DNA from: Acanthochlamys bracteata
Lineage: Eukaryota; Streptophyta; Magnoliopsida; Pandanales; Velloziaceae
Direction of reading: 5' to 3'
Length of the DNA stretch: 64,000 nt
Assembly (NCBI GenBank): GCA_019914995.1
Contig: CM034127.1
Span: 4,898,001-4,962,000, forward strand
Shown: positions 40,044 to 52,961 of the stretch, in pieces
Layout: each line of letters starts with the position of its first letter
How positions within the stretch are numbered: the first letter of the stretch is position 1
Program-made: the position numbers and the translations under genes
The notes under the pieces: model-generated
Told to the model about the DNA's origin: nothing
Database searches by the model: none
Seen by the model: the letters and a program-made list of their open reading frames with translations, nothing else

Positions 40044-40341
40044 TTAGGCTTATAGAGATGTCCAGACATACAGATAAGTAACAACAGCAAAAGCAACGAA
40101 CATACTCAAATTCCCAAAACTGCATTTTGCTAACAAAACAGTGCCAGAATCTTGTAACAAAACTAAAGCACGACGGTCCTGAACAGAATAATTACTGATC
40201 CATGACAAAACCTCCATACCTCTTAACACCAACTAACTTGCTAAAGTTCATGACATTAAGTACCAGAAAAATAACATAGCAATCCACATACGCCATTCTT
40301 CATGACAACAGTAAAAAACACAAGCCAACCACTTTCTTTCA

Positions 40342-40866
40342 CTAACGGTAAGACTTCTGGAACCTGGCACGAGCACCACGGCCACCAAACTTCTTGGGCT
40401 CACAGCGACGTGGATCAGCAACAAGCAGGGTACGATCGTACCTGACGAGAATGTCCTTGATCTCCTTCTTCGCCTGCTCATCAACGTACTTCTGGTAGAA
40501 AGCAACAAGCGCCTTAGCAATGCTCTGACGGATAGCGTAGATTTGAGACGTCTTCCCTCCACCGCGTACGCGGATTCTCATATCAACACCAGCGAATCGG
40601 TGACGCCCGAGCAGAAGCACCGGTTCGAATGCTTTGTAGCGAAGGATCTCCGGCTTCACCAGCTCGATCGGCACACCGTTCACCTTCAGTGTAAAATTTT
40701 TTAATCAGAACCAGTGAAATGATTCATTTCACAAACAACAGCCAGTGAGATTAGAAAGAAGACAGACCTTGATCAGTCCGCGGCCACGCTTGCAATGGGT
40801 GACGGCAACAGCCGTCTTCTTCCGGCCAAAGCACTGCACAGATTCAATCACCAGAGGAGTCGCCAT
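40342..40866 (-). CDS. RPS16: 40S ribosomal protein S16 (uS9), cytosolic
   Basis: Small-subunit ribosomal protein whose C-terminal tail reaches the P-site tRNA. Two exons on the minus strand, 40866-40768 (33 codons, [20 protein letters not shown]...) and 40683-40342, join in phase 0 across an 84-bp intron (donor AAG|GTCTGT, acceptor CTGAAG|GTG) to 146 aa, the standard plant length. Diagnostic blocks are [38 protein letters not shown] and the basic C-terminus [14 protein letters not shown], with the terminal SYR tail intact. No lesions seen. Confidence 0.97.
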
Positions 40867-40879
40867 GGCTTTATTGACC

Positions 40880-40945
40880 GAAGAAACCCTCTAGCTCTAT
40901 TTCTACAATTTCTCTGAGCGGCGGCGCGAGGAAAAAACCCTATCG
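40880..40945 (-). promoter_or_regulatory. RPS16 leader/promoter with telo-box-like motifs
   Basis: On the plus strand AAACCCT occurs near 40887 and AAAAACCCTA near 40935, just upstream of the leftward start codon. Such motifs are common in promoters of plant translation genes. Role inferred from position and sequence only. Confidence 0.45.
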
Positions 40946-41149
40946 ATCTGAAACAAATAAGCGAGCGAAGCGGTGGAAATTGGTTTTATAGAGCTACAGT
41001 CTACAGATGAAAAAGGGCAATATGCGTAATTATTTTAACCACCGAGGATCAAAATAATTCTAGATTATACAGAAAGGTTTTCGAACGGTTGACGTTGTTT
41101 ACGACTTACATCGAACGGTTGATACGATTCTTAGAGCTGTTGTGATTTA

Positions 41150-43940
41150 GGGCATGTTTGGCGTTGCTTATTTAGTGCTTTTGCTTAAAAAAAAGCACTC
41201 AATAGTAAAGTAAGTGTTTGGCAATGTCTGCTTATTGCCAAAATAAGCAGCTTCTTTTGCCGAAAAAAAGAAAGCATCGATTCGATGCTTTTGAGAAAAG
41301 CAGCACGGAGCTTTTCTCCAAGCGGTTGTGAATTATCCATTTGGCCCATCCAAAGTTCACGAAATTTCAGTATTTATATATCTCTAACCTCTCTCTCAAC
41401 TCTCTCATTCTCTCATTTCTCTCACTTGCACCCGCTCGCACTCGATCTCCCGCTCACTCTCGCTCTCCGGCAGCCTCGATTTTTTATCCTACAGCTGCGA
41501 TTTACTTTCTTGAAGCCTATCTTTTGTCTTATTTTTCTTCGGCCTCTTCCTCCGACGCCGATCAGCCTACGATTTTTTCGCCAACGCCGAATTGAGCTCG
41601 TCAATGTCACTGCCGGAACCCTAAGTTTGTGTGTTTTCTTCACTAATGTCTACTCGTCATCTCGCCGTTTATTTCATTCAATTAAACGTAAATCACTTCT
41701 CGTTACACGGATTTATTTTGCTTTGATTTATGTATTTATTTTATCCTCTTCTTCTTTGGTCTATGCAGAGGAAAGAATGAAAAGGGGAACAAAAAAAAAG
41801 GTTGAAGAAGAACGGAGGTGGGATTTGAGTTTTAACTGAGCTTAAACATTTTCTCCCTCCTTTTGTCCGACTCTAGAGTTTTAATTTGTCCAATTTTGTT
41901 GATGTTTTACCATTATTAGTATTTTTTTGTGATTGGTATAAGTTAAATCTCCTAATATCTCTTTCTTCTTTTTTCAGTATGCAGTTTTCATGTATTTATT
42001 GATTTCGTGCTCTTTCCTTTTCATCTCTTTGTTTATCTAGGTCAAGTTGAACTTCCCTTGCATAACTACTTTAGATGTTTCGTCTCATGACAATTGTTAT
42101 ATTTTCAATGAGGTGGGGACTGCTGGAAAGAAAGCGATGGTTAGTAATTAGCAAGATTTTTGCTTTGATGTTGGTTGTTTCCAAGAAAATATATTTCTGG
42201 TTATCTAACATTTTGGTTAATTGCTTGTAGGTGGCTACTGCTTTACTTTTATTAACACTGTCCGGCCCTGTCAAAGCATCTACATATCTGGTGAATCTTT
42301 GAACTACTGAAATTAGCTTCTTTTTTATATGATATTTACTATTGTTTGGAGAGATCTTTGAACTGCTGGTCAAAACAATCCATTCTCTCCAAATAACCAT
42401 CTCACTAAAATCTTTTGATCAATTGGGTCAATTATTTTTCTGAATTCTAGTGTTTCATCTTATCGACATGCTTGTTCTGCTAGAGTTATAGCATAAAGAG
42501 TTCTCCATGATCTTGATTTTTCTTTTCCATAAATATGCTAATAATAGTTTGGGATGCATTAGATTTGTTTGTTTTTTCAATGGTTAGAACTTCTGCTGGA
42601 GAACAAGAGGAAGCTTAATAGTTTTATTAGGAGATTGAAAGGGAGGGGCAAGTTAATGATAGCTTGGCACCTTGATGCACCTGAGAGTTGGTAAGTTGAT
42701 ATTCTTAACAATGCAATATTGTAATGGGTGTGATTTGGTCCAGAGAGCTGTAAAAGTGCATGCTCCCTTTTGCTATTGCAAAACTCAACTATAGATGTGC
42801 TTCACCTTCCTAAGAAGAGGCATTTCTATGTGTATGCTTTTGCTAAAGTGTTCTTTGTCGTTGAGAATGGAACTTATACTACTTTTTGTATGTAATATGG
42901 ATGTATTAGTTTTAAGTACACCGAATGCCATGTCAAAGTACGAAGCATATAGAATTGATTTTGAAGCGAGCAATATACTTATGATCTCTTAGGTTTTTTG
43001 AATCGCAGGTTGACCAATCAGTTTACAAGGTGAAGCTTCATATTCCTTCAAGTGTCAGCATGCCTACGCAGTAGACGGAAAGACTCTCATGTGGCAGGTT
43101 CAGTTGTAAGCGAGGTTCACCGTGCAGGCTTGGCAGTGCGAGCTCTTAGCATGTTTACGAAGTCAGTTTAGTAGTTCCTAGTGGTGGCTTGAATTTCCTG
43201 TCCTTTTATATTTTTAAGCAACAGTAGTTCTTCATGTTTTTAAGCAACATTATGTGTTGCTTTACCAAGTGGTGGCAAGATGTTTCGAATATGTTTTTTA
43301 ATATCTATGCATAACCAAATACCATTTATATGGTCCTTATTTCTGAACATTTGTTGATTTAATGAGTTAGATAAAACTTCCTTATTTCTGAACATATGTT
43401 TCAGTTTTATGTGTATGTGTGTTTTAAATGAGTTAGATATTTTTCTTATTTATGTTCTCTTTTTTTTTTCTTTGTTTGTCTTCGCTATACGTATTACCGC
43501 AATGAAAATTTTATGCCAAAGAAAATGTATTGAAATACCAATATTATTAATAAAGAATAATAATATATATTAATAAGTTTATAAATATTAATATAAAAAA
43601 TATTAAATAAAAATATTTTTAAAATATGTTATAAAATTTATTTTCAAAAAATTAGATAATATATACAAATAAATTCAAAATTCTAATAATATACTCTTTA
43701 TTATATACTTAAGGACATTTCAGTTATTATATATTTTATTCACTTATAAGCATAAGCTTAGCCAAACGTATTTTCAATTTTTTTTTAAAAAAAGCTTTAA
43801 ACAGTAAAATTTATCCAAACAGAATTCAGAAAGAAGCAGCTTTCGAATCAAAAGCTCAACAATCACTTTTTTTAGCAAAAGCATATAAATAGCAGCTTTC
43901 GTTCGAAAGTTCTAAATTTAAAGCTTAGCCAAACGTGCCC
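41150..43940. mobile_element. PIF/Harbinger-like non-autonomous element with exon-like cargo
   Basis: Terminal inverted repeats GGGCATGTTTGGC (left) and GGGCACGTTTGGC (right, reverse-complemented) differ at one base; subterminal words with GCTTTTGCT followed by an A run occur at both ends. TTA flanks both sides (41147-41149, 43941-43943), the preferred PIF/Harbinger target. Inside the 2.8 kb is a pyrimidine-rich leader-like stretch (about 41380-41480), then plus-strand exon-like ORFs with splice signals: 42041-42139 (33 codons, phase 0, NEVGTAGKKAM at its end), 42231-42290 (20 codons, VATALLLLTLSGPVKASTYL) and about 42593-42691 (LNSFIRRLKGRGKLMIAWHL). No transposase is visible. The cargo is not recognised and may be a captured host gene. 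Confidence 0.75.
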
Positions 43941-44186
43941 TTAGTACCAAATATGGTGGACTTGGTTTGGATAGAGTCTACAGTTGAAAATCCGATCCGT
44001 TCCCTTCCCGAAAATTTCCATTTCTTTTTTGTTAAAAAAATAGGAAAAGAAAATTAATCGATGCTCTATTGTTCTGAAGAAAACAAAGTTGCATTTTTTT
44101 TCCTTTTATTTTATCAACCGGTAAAGCAAGCGCGATCAGTTTTGAGATCTAAGCTAAAGAATCGAGGTCGATCTGATCGATAGCTC

Positions 44187-47100
44187 ATGGTAATTACGCT
44201 TCATTTGTTGTTCGTGGTGACTGATTTTTAATTTGAAGAACAATTTTTCTGTTTCTTATTGTTGTATTGTTGTTTTTGTTGTTGAGAATTAGTCGGCGTT
44301 GTTCAATTTTCACTCATTCCTGACGGTTGTGTTACTGGTGATCTGTACCTGCACCTACATCAAGATGCAGTTTCCAGCAATCCTTGAGCAAAGGACCGGG
44401 TAAATTTTCGAGAATATTTAACTCTTATTTTTGCAATCTGTTCATATTTGAAGTTTACATTTAGATTGGTGATTGATATCAGTAGGATTTGAGCTTGATG
44501 AAGCAATGAGGAGTTTTTCTTTAGGGCTTTCAGTAGAATCTTGAAACTATTAGATAGAAATGGGTGTGATTTCTTAGCACATGTTTTTTTAATTTTTGGA
44601 CTCGGAATTTTACATGTATGCTTTTTACGAGAGTGCTATATTGAGTTAGCTTTGCTATCGGCTTTAATTTTTAGTTATATGCAAGGTTGCAAGCAGTTTG
44701 TGTTTTGATTTGGAATTGCCGTGGTGAGATGAATACCGATTTTGTTAGTTTGCTTTTTAAAAGTCTAAGTTTCGTATATCACGATCGCTTTGAATATGGT
44801 TTGAGGTGCCACTATGTACTTGGTCAGAGCTATAAAGACATTTATCAAAACTAATATATACCTCAAGGCATTCAACCAAAATCCCTTTGTTTAATTATGT
44901 AAAATTTAACAGGGTTCGTTTGCTTTTTCTAAGCTGTCTTACACTGTCAAGCTTTGCACAAAGGAGATGCAGTTTCCATTAATATTTAATATAGTCAAAT
45001 GCGACATTTTCCAACCTTTGTTAGCAAAAACTTATACTTAGTAATCTATTTTCTTCTCTATTTCTCTTCTTGACCCTGAAAGTTTGTGCTTATAGAAAAT
45101 CAATGCAGAAGCAGAGATAATGTTGCCAAACTACCTCTCATGTCAGGCTAATTTCTTTAAAGCTGGTTTGTTTGTGAAGACCTTTTTATTGCTGGGATGC
45201 TTCGGAAGCATGCAGATTCTAAGTAGATGATGAACTTTCAAGAAATTTTCCACTGTGTTTAGTTTTCTGTAATCTTGATATCTTGAGAAAATAATCAAAA
45301 TCTGTATCTGCCCAAATGATTCCTTCATGTTGCTCTATATAGCTTTGTTGATTAGATTGTAAAGAATTATCTGAAATATTCATGAGCACAGTGTTTACTA
45401 GACCCATATTTTGCAGGTTCCGAGGCTTTTTTTGGAAGGCTGCTCGAATAGGTAAAATTTGTATCCTATTTGAGCATAGTCGTTTCAGTGGTTTATACAT
45501 GTGTGCTAGCTAGATCATTTGGGGCTACCTTTAAAGTTTGAATCTTTTTGGAGGGACTAGACTGGGCTGGATTGAGAGACTAGGTAGCTTACCTCTATAG
45601 AGACATGAATGGAGGGTGGTGTTGTGAGTAATGTTGGTACATCTGACGCACACCTAGCTTTCGGAGGCGTTTAATCTGATAGTACCGGACATCACAACAT
45701 CTGACCTGGCAGTGGATTGCCTTACTCTATACTAAGTTGGGTTAAGCACTCCTCAAGCCGACATATGATGCTCTCTAAAATTTCAAATTTTACCTTCCCA
45801 AAACATTTTGCTTTTCTAAGTCCTTTTAAGTTGTACATTGCAACTTTGTGTTTCTTATAATTTTCATCATGAAATGCATGGCATGGTCATTTTCAACTTA
45901 TTCTTTCATAAGGTACAAGGCATGTCAGATATAGTCAATAGAAACAATAATATAACAAACTTAAATTCATAGCATATCAAAAAATTTAAACTTACCCATG
46001 GCGAACTACAGGCTAATTTCTAGTTATAAGATGAGTTGGTAATAAATATAAAAGCATGTGAACCTGGAAAACAATACTCCCTTGTCCTATCCATAATTGC
46101 ATTTTTTTAAAATTTTATGATTTCTCAACTGGATGGACACTATTGTATAATTGTTAAACAAAATAGTAATGCACTTTTTATGTTTCTACTTGGAAAACAT
46201 AATCTAATATACTTTTCTTTCGTACAATACCTTTCTGTATTTTGGTAGGGTAATACTATGTTACTTAAATACAGTGAATATTTTTCTTACAGAGAATGTT
46301 TAGTAAATGATTCTTCATTTTCTTGATAAGCGTTTATGTCTTTAATCTACTTTATTTTTTTTTATTTTTTTTTTTTTTTTTAAAAACCATCTGGCCTTTA
46401 CAAAGTGTAAACTGTATATACAGCATCAATCAATTTAAGAATTCTTAATTTAACTCAATTGAAACAACAAACATTTCTAGCAATTGATGATTACTTAGCT
46501 AACATGGTGGCTTACTACTGAGGGAACTTATTCACATCTCTATAGGCAGAAGGTAATTGCTGGTATCAATTGCAGGTTGCTTTTCATTGTGTGATAGGTT
46601 GTATTGCATTAACTAACTCATATTTCAGGGTTATCTGTGATTAGAAGTCACATGGAATACCGGACTGATTTTACAATTTGATATAAGCTTAAATGGCGGA
46701 TAGAATTGGAGAATATGGAATTAGCCCGCCCTTAACATCTATTAACAGCTCAATATGGCATGGTCAGACCCTACAAGTTGTAATCAGAGGCTTGATGGCT
46801 TCAGTTTTCAGTCTTACTATATCTTTAGCCCTTATTTTAGTGGTTGAAGCATAGGCTTCCACTGATTCTGAGTAGTTTAGTTGCTTTTGGCATTTGGTAA
46901 AGGTTATTCTCTTTCAGAGTACTGTCTTTATTGAGTATAATTTAGTTTCTTCATTGGAGCAATGGTATTGGGCATACTATGCACACATTTATGACATGGT
47001 TCTAGGACATAAGATGATGCATGCCTAAATTAACCACTGTAACATGACAAAACTGAAGTGGTGAATTCATTCTCCGTAGTTATGCAGTTTGACTTGTCAA

Positions 47101-47600
47101 TACTTAACCCTTGGGTGTAATATTTTCTGTTTTTGAGATTCTCAGGGCAACATGATAAATTTAGAAGGCATTTTTTATCTGGTCCTACTAATGGGTTTCA
47201 AGTGCTTCCACTGAAACATGTAATATAGGTTAGGGAGGTTTCTTATATGGCCTACAGTTTGAGTTTCTCCAGGCAACATGATAAATTTTAGAAGGCATTT
47301 TCAGTTGGTCTGACTGATGGGTATCCAAGTGTGTCAACTGAAAATCATGATACAATATGACATTTATATTGGTTCTACTGGTTCAAACTTCTTACTTATA
47401 TGGCCTGTTAGTCTTGTTGTAGTACTAAGTTGCATTATGCTTGAATTTGGATTGAATCTAGCATCCATTGCATGCAAGCTGGATAGGATGTTAGCAATAT
47501 TTGACGGTCCTGTTGACTTTAATCTGATGCAGGTGAACGCCTAAGCCCCTGGGTGGCATTGGGCTGCTTTGTGATGGGCATATCTATTCTCGTTCTCTGA
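44187..47600 (+). CDS. KISH: KISH / TMEM167 family small membrane protein
   Basis: A 70-aa two-span membrane protein of the early secretory pathway (Golgi-associated in animals; role in plants by homology). Exons: 44187-44189 (just the ATG), 44293-44399, 45417-45451 and 47533-47600. The joined protein starts MSALFNFHSFLTVVLLVICT, continues KMQFPAILEQRTG and RGFFWKAARIGERLSPW, and ends with a second hydrophobic stretch (VALGCFVMGISILVL). It matches the family end to end. The start codon is the last three bases of the first exon, directly before GTAATT, so a simple ORF scan misses it. The 2.1-kb last intron contains an imperfect tandem duplication (about 47145-47270 and 47270-47400, each with GGCAACATGATAAATTT). 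Confidence 0.95.
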
Positions 47601-49200
47601 AGAGCTATTACATCTTTGCTGGTTGCCTTTATACTAGAAGCAGGAGTTTTGTTCACATCCTTGACATTCGTGGTGCTCATTTGATTGCTCACAGTGCCCC
47701 CTCTCAGATGCTGAACTATCTGAAAGCAAATTTCTCATGCATCCTTGTTGTTGTGATAATTTGTCCAGCCTTCACTGTACTACCCACAGTTGATTGTTAG
47801 GAAGCTACCAAATCGTACAGTCACCTGGTGATCTGATTGTATTGATTGTATGCTTACACTGTCTTTACCATGTAGCCTTTCACTTGATTAACAAAGAGGT
47901 CCTTCTCAAAAAAATATTATGATTGGATTTTACATAAGTGGTTGTTTCTGTAAAATAGTTTATGATGTTTCTCTCAACCGGCAAGCTTTTGTTGAGTGCG
48001 AGGGGATGGTTTGGGAGTGCTTATTGAAAAAGAACTTTTCGAAAAAAAAATATTTTGAGAATTTTTTTTAAATGAGCTTTGTTTTTTTGTTTTAAAAAAT
48101 AATTAATAAAAAAATTTTACGACGTAAAAACTTTTTATATTTTAAAAATTTTATTAGAAAACGTAAAATAAAAAATTTGGGGAGAAAATCTCTTCCAAAC
48201 ATGCTTAACAAAGCAGCTGGGCTTCTTTATGTTGTGGATGTGGTTAGCATGTTGATGTCAAAGAGTATCTTGCAATATTCAGTAAAATAAACATCAGCAA
48301 AGGAATCTGAAGCCTCCTCAATGGAGAGACACATACGTTGTTGTTATTAGAAGCTATTTCTGGGACATATAAATTTGAAAGATGCGAACAATCTACATGG
48401 TTGAAACTTGAAATGAAATCCCTTGGAAGCTAACAGATAACACATAGCGAAGGTTATGTGTACGCATTACCCAATCAATCATCTAATGACTACTTCTGGA
48501 TTTAGTTTCAAAGAAGAAATTAATGTGAGTTATGGCAGATTAGTGGATGCAGAAATCTTCGATTTGTTTTTTCCGTTCCCAATTCACGGGTTATGATCAT
48601 GGAATCAAGGATTAAAACAGCAGCTTGGCACATTAATTTTCATTTGGCAAAATCTCTTTACGCTCTATAGATAAATGCCAAAAAAACCTGAGCAGAAACA
48701 AAGATCACTAGAGTACACACAAAACACAAACATTTTGTTACTGCAGTTTCACGTGCATGAAGAACCAATTTTTTCAACTTTTCATGCTATTGATTCCAAT
48801 CACAGAGATTTCTCTTGTGATTGTACTCAGATCTGGTGGGTTGTTTTCCTTTCCCATCAATTTCTTTTCCTGAAAATATTTTTGCCTGAGTTCCATTTTT
48901 TTTGTTTCTTTTTTCGTGAATCTGTCAAACGTAAGATTTTCACGGGCAGCGCTTCGTATTCGTAAAATTAAATTTCAATAGAATTAAATTTGATAAAAAA
49001 TAATTTAAAAATAATTTAAGACAAAATATAAATCAGAATTTATCTGACGTAAAAGTACGCGTTAAAATCGACGACAATGTCTATGTAATAATTTAAAGCT
49101 ATTGAATTTTGTATTTTCTTTTTGACCATTGGTGCTTAAACAGAGAACAGAAAAAGAGCAACCAAAAATTTCATTATTAATTAATTTCGTTTCCAACGAG
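47601..49200. other. KISH 3' flank and intergenic DNA
   Basis: KISH untranslated sequence probably runs to about 47900. A MITE-like segment is annotated within. The remainder, including the frame at 48675-48965, has no motif I recognise. Confidence 0.4.
48002..48207. mobile_element. Probable short AT-rich MITE
   Basis: Left end GGGGATGGTTTGGGAG and right end (reverse-complemented) AAGCATGTTTGGAAGAG resemble each other and the ends of the other small TTTGG-type elements here. No target duplication could be confirmed. Confidence 0.35.
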
Positions 49201-50295
49201 ACCTTTTCGTTTCCCAATATTTTTCTTGGTTTATTATATTGATCCAGTTAAGGTCCACGGGCGCCAACAGCGACACTGCACTCACACTGCCCTCCTCTTC
49301 CAAAATCAAATTCAAGAAAACCAAACCAAAGCAAGCACTAGATCAAGGACTCTCTTTCTTTCTTGTTCTTCAATACAAGAAACAACAGTAAAGGTAATTT
49401 CCACTGACTTCTCGACCTGGGTTTTTATTTTTCAGTTGTTTTTCTTGTTTCTTTGCGAGAATCACATTAAGGTGTTGTCAAATGTGGGTGGTTTTGATAG
49501 AATTGGTTGAAGGTATTGTAACCTATTCTCGTTTGATTCAGCTTTTCCCAGCAAGTTTGGAGCTTTTAATTGCTTTATCTGTTTTTTCAAAACAATTTGG
49601 CTGAATTTCTTGTTTGGAGTTTCGAAGTTTCTATGGGAGTTTGCCTACATTGCTCTTGTATTGGGTTTTTGGTTATTTGCCCATGTTTTGGTTCATGATT
49701 TTATCATCTATGTCTTGTTTTCCCTTTAGTTTTGGGGTTTTATTATTTAATTTCTACAGTAAAGGGAAATTGTTCTATTCTGAAATTTTTGGTACAAATA
49801 TCACTAGTTTCGGATTTTCTTTTTATATTTAATTAAACTCAGATAACCGTTCTTTGTTTCTGGTTTTTGAATATATGGGGTAATTTAGTTTTAGGATAAA
49901 CACAATTGTTGCTCTTGGTTTTTTTTTCTTATTATTACTGACAGCCACTAACTTTTTTAGTGCGAGAGTCCGATTTGTGTTGAATACCACGTAATTATAG
50001 ATATTAGAATATATGTCAATGCTTTCATAGAATTAATATCAGAATTATTGAGAAATTGATTTTTTTCGACTCTGAAATGCTACATTTTGGAATTTTGACA
50101 TTTTGTAAACCTAGTGTTTATCTTCTGTAATTTTCTGAATCTCATCTATCAGATGGTTCACTTTGTTGACTGTTGAGGATCTTTGATTTAGTTGTTGTTT
50201 CAGTTCTCATATACGAAGTTCTTGAACCTACAGTTACTCCGTTGTTACAACCAGCATCGACTCCATTGTTTGCAGCTTGATTTGCACCTCTACCA

Positions 50296-52263
50296 ATGGA
50301 GGAGCTTATCATGCCGGTAAAGTCTTTAGATTGCGTTTCTTCCTGTTCCTAAATAAAGTACAGAACCTATCCATCTCCTTTTGGTGACTGTTCTTTTGCA
50401 GTAATTAGATTTACAATTAATTGACTGGCACAAGATTTTATACTATTTTAATGAGCAAACCTGGCCTAAGTTGATAAGAACAGCTTCTTGACATTAAGGA
50501 GTAGATGTGACACTGGGTGAACATGGAGTAGAACTATACTCGGTTGGACAAGAATTGAAAGGAACCAAATATTGCATTTGCAGAAGCTTCACCAGACTTG
50601 TGCAGAAAACAACATAACGGAGTGTTAGTGATAGCACTGGTATGGACCTAACGACTATTAGAACAAGTATTCAGTACTGTGCATGCATTAGATCAGAAAC
50701 TCGAAGGCTAAAGTACCTGTGCTTTGAAGGAACAATATAGAAAGCGAAACAAAAGATTGAACAGAAAGACTACGTTGCAAAATGTCTTGAATTGTGTTTG
50801 GAATATGAGGTAGAGGTCAACATGTCAATGTTTTAATGAGTACACAACATCATCTATGCAGATGTACTACATCGCTAAGTTTCTTCCAATTAAATCAGTT
50901 TTCACAATACTAAAGCTGGTCCCTTTAGCTTGCTCCCTCCAAACTGTTCTAATTCAATATAATAATCCTGGCCATTTAGCATGCTACCTCTAATTGCATC
51001 CTCTTTCTGGATGATATTTGATGTCATTTGACTTGGTAATGCCAACTGTGACTTTCTCTCTTACACAGAGCCAAGAACCATCTATTGACAAAAGAATCGA
51101 TGTTATTCTGGATGTTGAAAGCCTCACGCAACTCCCAGATAAATGCTCTGGAAGTCCCAAAATGACTGTAAGTAGTTCATCTTGGCGGTAGTGCAGTGTA
51201 TCTTGATTTTGTAAACATTCTTGTTTCTTCAAATTGCACTTTGTCCAATGTTAAGCACAATCTTAAGCATTTTGTAGTCCCTGATGACTGTGAGTAGTTC
51301 CGTGGCTTATCCCTATTTTTCTTTGGATTTAATTTACACTGCAAGTTTAACTCAAGTTTGGGCTGTCTTATCCAATCAGAAAGCTCTCTCACGGAAGGGC
51401 TCCAACAGGATGGAACGTAGGTGTGATGAGGAACAGGAAATCGATGAAGGTGCAAAAAGGCTAGTGGTAAATGGTATATGATCTTTTCCCTAGCATTTCC
51501 CCGTATTCTGATTACAATGAACAGCTCTGTCATTGTTTAATCTGCATCCAGAATATTGGACTTATGTGTAGCAATTTAATCTAGAATATTTGTTTCTCTA
51601 GATGTGCTTTTCCTACTTCCATAATTGTGCTTCCTAAAAGATGTTTTGACATTGGCTCCCGCAGGTGTACCTATTACCTAAATTTTGTTAGTCTTATATA
51701 GTGCAGTATAATTCTATATCATACAAAGGGACTACAGGACTCCGTTGCATTCTTAACATCTTGTGCCACAGAATTTCAAATTTCTCTTGATTAAGCCCCA
51801 ATTAAGTATGTACATATTACTCTCATTGTTCAATGATAGATTCCTTTAAGTTCTGGAACATCTGATATCTGATTTTGGGAATTCGATGATGCATACTGAT
51901 AGCTACTTTACTTCTTCAATAGTATGTTCACAGTTGGACCAGCTGAAACAACCTCTTTTACCCAGCAAAATTCTTGCTGCCACGACAGCTACAAACAATA
52001 GTTCAACAGATGGGGATGGGAAAAGTAGAAAATTCAATCGCTTTATAATGCCCCATCCCAGAAAAATTCTTCTTCTTTTTGCAACTGTGTAAGTTCTTTT
52101 GAGAATTCTTTCTCGATGTCTTACATGATCCTGATAATTGCTTTTTGCAAGATCTTGACACAACCCCGAAAATGTGAACAAGCAAGCTGCACTGCCCTCT
52201 GCTGTACACTTAATTAGGATTATACTGCAAAATCAGATGGAGTCATAGCTTATATATATATAG

Positions 52264-52295
<32 letters not shown>

Positions 52296-52961
52296 GAGAT
52301 TATATTTCAGATGATGGATTGACCAGTGAACGCACATCTTCTTCTTCTTGCAAGTGTCAACCATTACTTTGAATGAATTATGTGGACCAAAATTTTGAAT
52401 TGGTGCTACTCTTATTAAGTTATTTGTGAGCTCTGCTTCATTTATCCTTGCTGACTTATGGAGTGTTTCGAGCATGTAATACTCCATGGCCCACAGCTAG
52501 CATGTCATTAGATTGGGTACAGTAGAGAGATACTAGATGGAATAGTGAAATTGTCATAGGAAACATCTAGAGAATATCGTTGCTTGTGCTGTTTGTGCCT
52601 GATATTCTGTTGCATGCCATGTGCCATCTGTTCTTTCAGATTGTATTATATGGTTTTATTCTTTCTTCTCAAAGAGAAAACAAATAGTAGTGCTTATATC
52701 TAAAAAAGAATTCCCATACAATATGGTACATAGACTTTTCTTTTATTAGAAGAACATGTCCTGTAGATGATTTAAGTTGTAAATTGTCTTTGACATGAAC
52801 CGGAGAGGCTTATGCTGTCTGTTCATCTTGTGAAGGGGCTAAACTTACTGAAAAATCTTGTCTTCTGATCATTACTTGTGCAAATTATTGGTAGGTCATG
52901 CATTGGGACATTGATTCTCATTTGTTGCACATTAGCCATCAATCGAAGAGTCGGTTCTTGA
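50296..52961 (+). CDS. Plant protein of unknown function with C-terminal membrane span (142 aa)
   Basis: Five coding exons: 50296-50316, 51069-51167, 51380-51466, 51934-52088 and 52895-52961, all with GT..AG junctions and consistent phase. A noncoding first exon probably ends at about 49393 (CAGTAAAG|GTAATT), and a further leader segment precedes the ATG from 50204. The protein starts MEELIMPSQEPSIDKRIDVI, has a conserved-looking SGSPKMTKALSRKGSNRMER patch, a Lys/Arg cluster, and a hydrophobic segment at residues 113-136 (KILLLFATVSCIGTLILICC) four to six residues before the end region NRRVGS. This suggests a tail-anchored topology with the N-terminus in the cytosol. I cannot name the family. 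The donor of the third exon was chosen at CTAGTG|GTAAAT because only it keeps the fourth exon open. Confidence 0.85.
52250..52290. repeat. (TA)n microsatellite
   Basis: Near-pure TA run with one GA interruption, in the last intron of the 142-aa protein gene. Confidence 0.95.

Noticed and set aside
41285..41839. 184-codon plus-strand ORF in the second Harbinger-like element
   Set aside because: Low-complexity Ser/Leu/Arg-rich translation of a pyrimidine-rich leader; no motif and no splice support.
48675..48965. 96-codon ORF in the KISH to 142-aa-gene spacer
   Set aside because: No recognisable motif, aromatic-rich low-complexity end, and no splice or promoter context.
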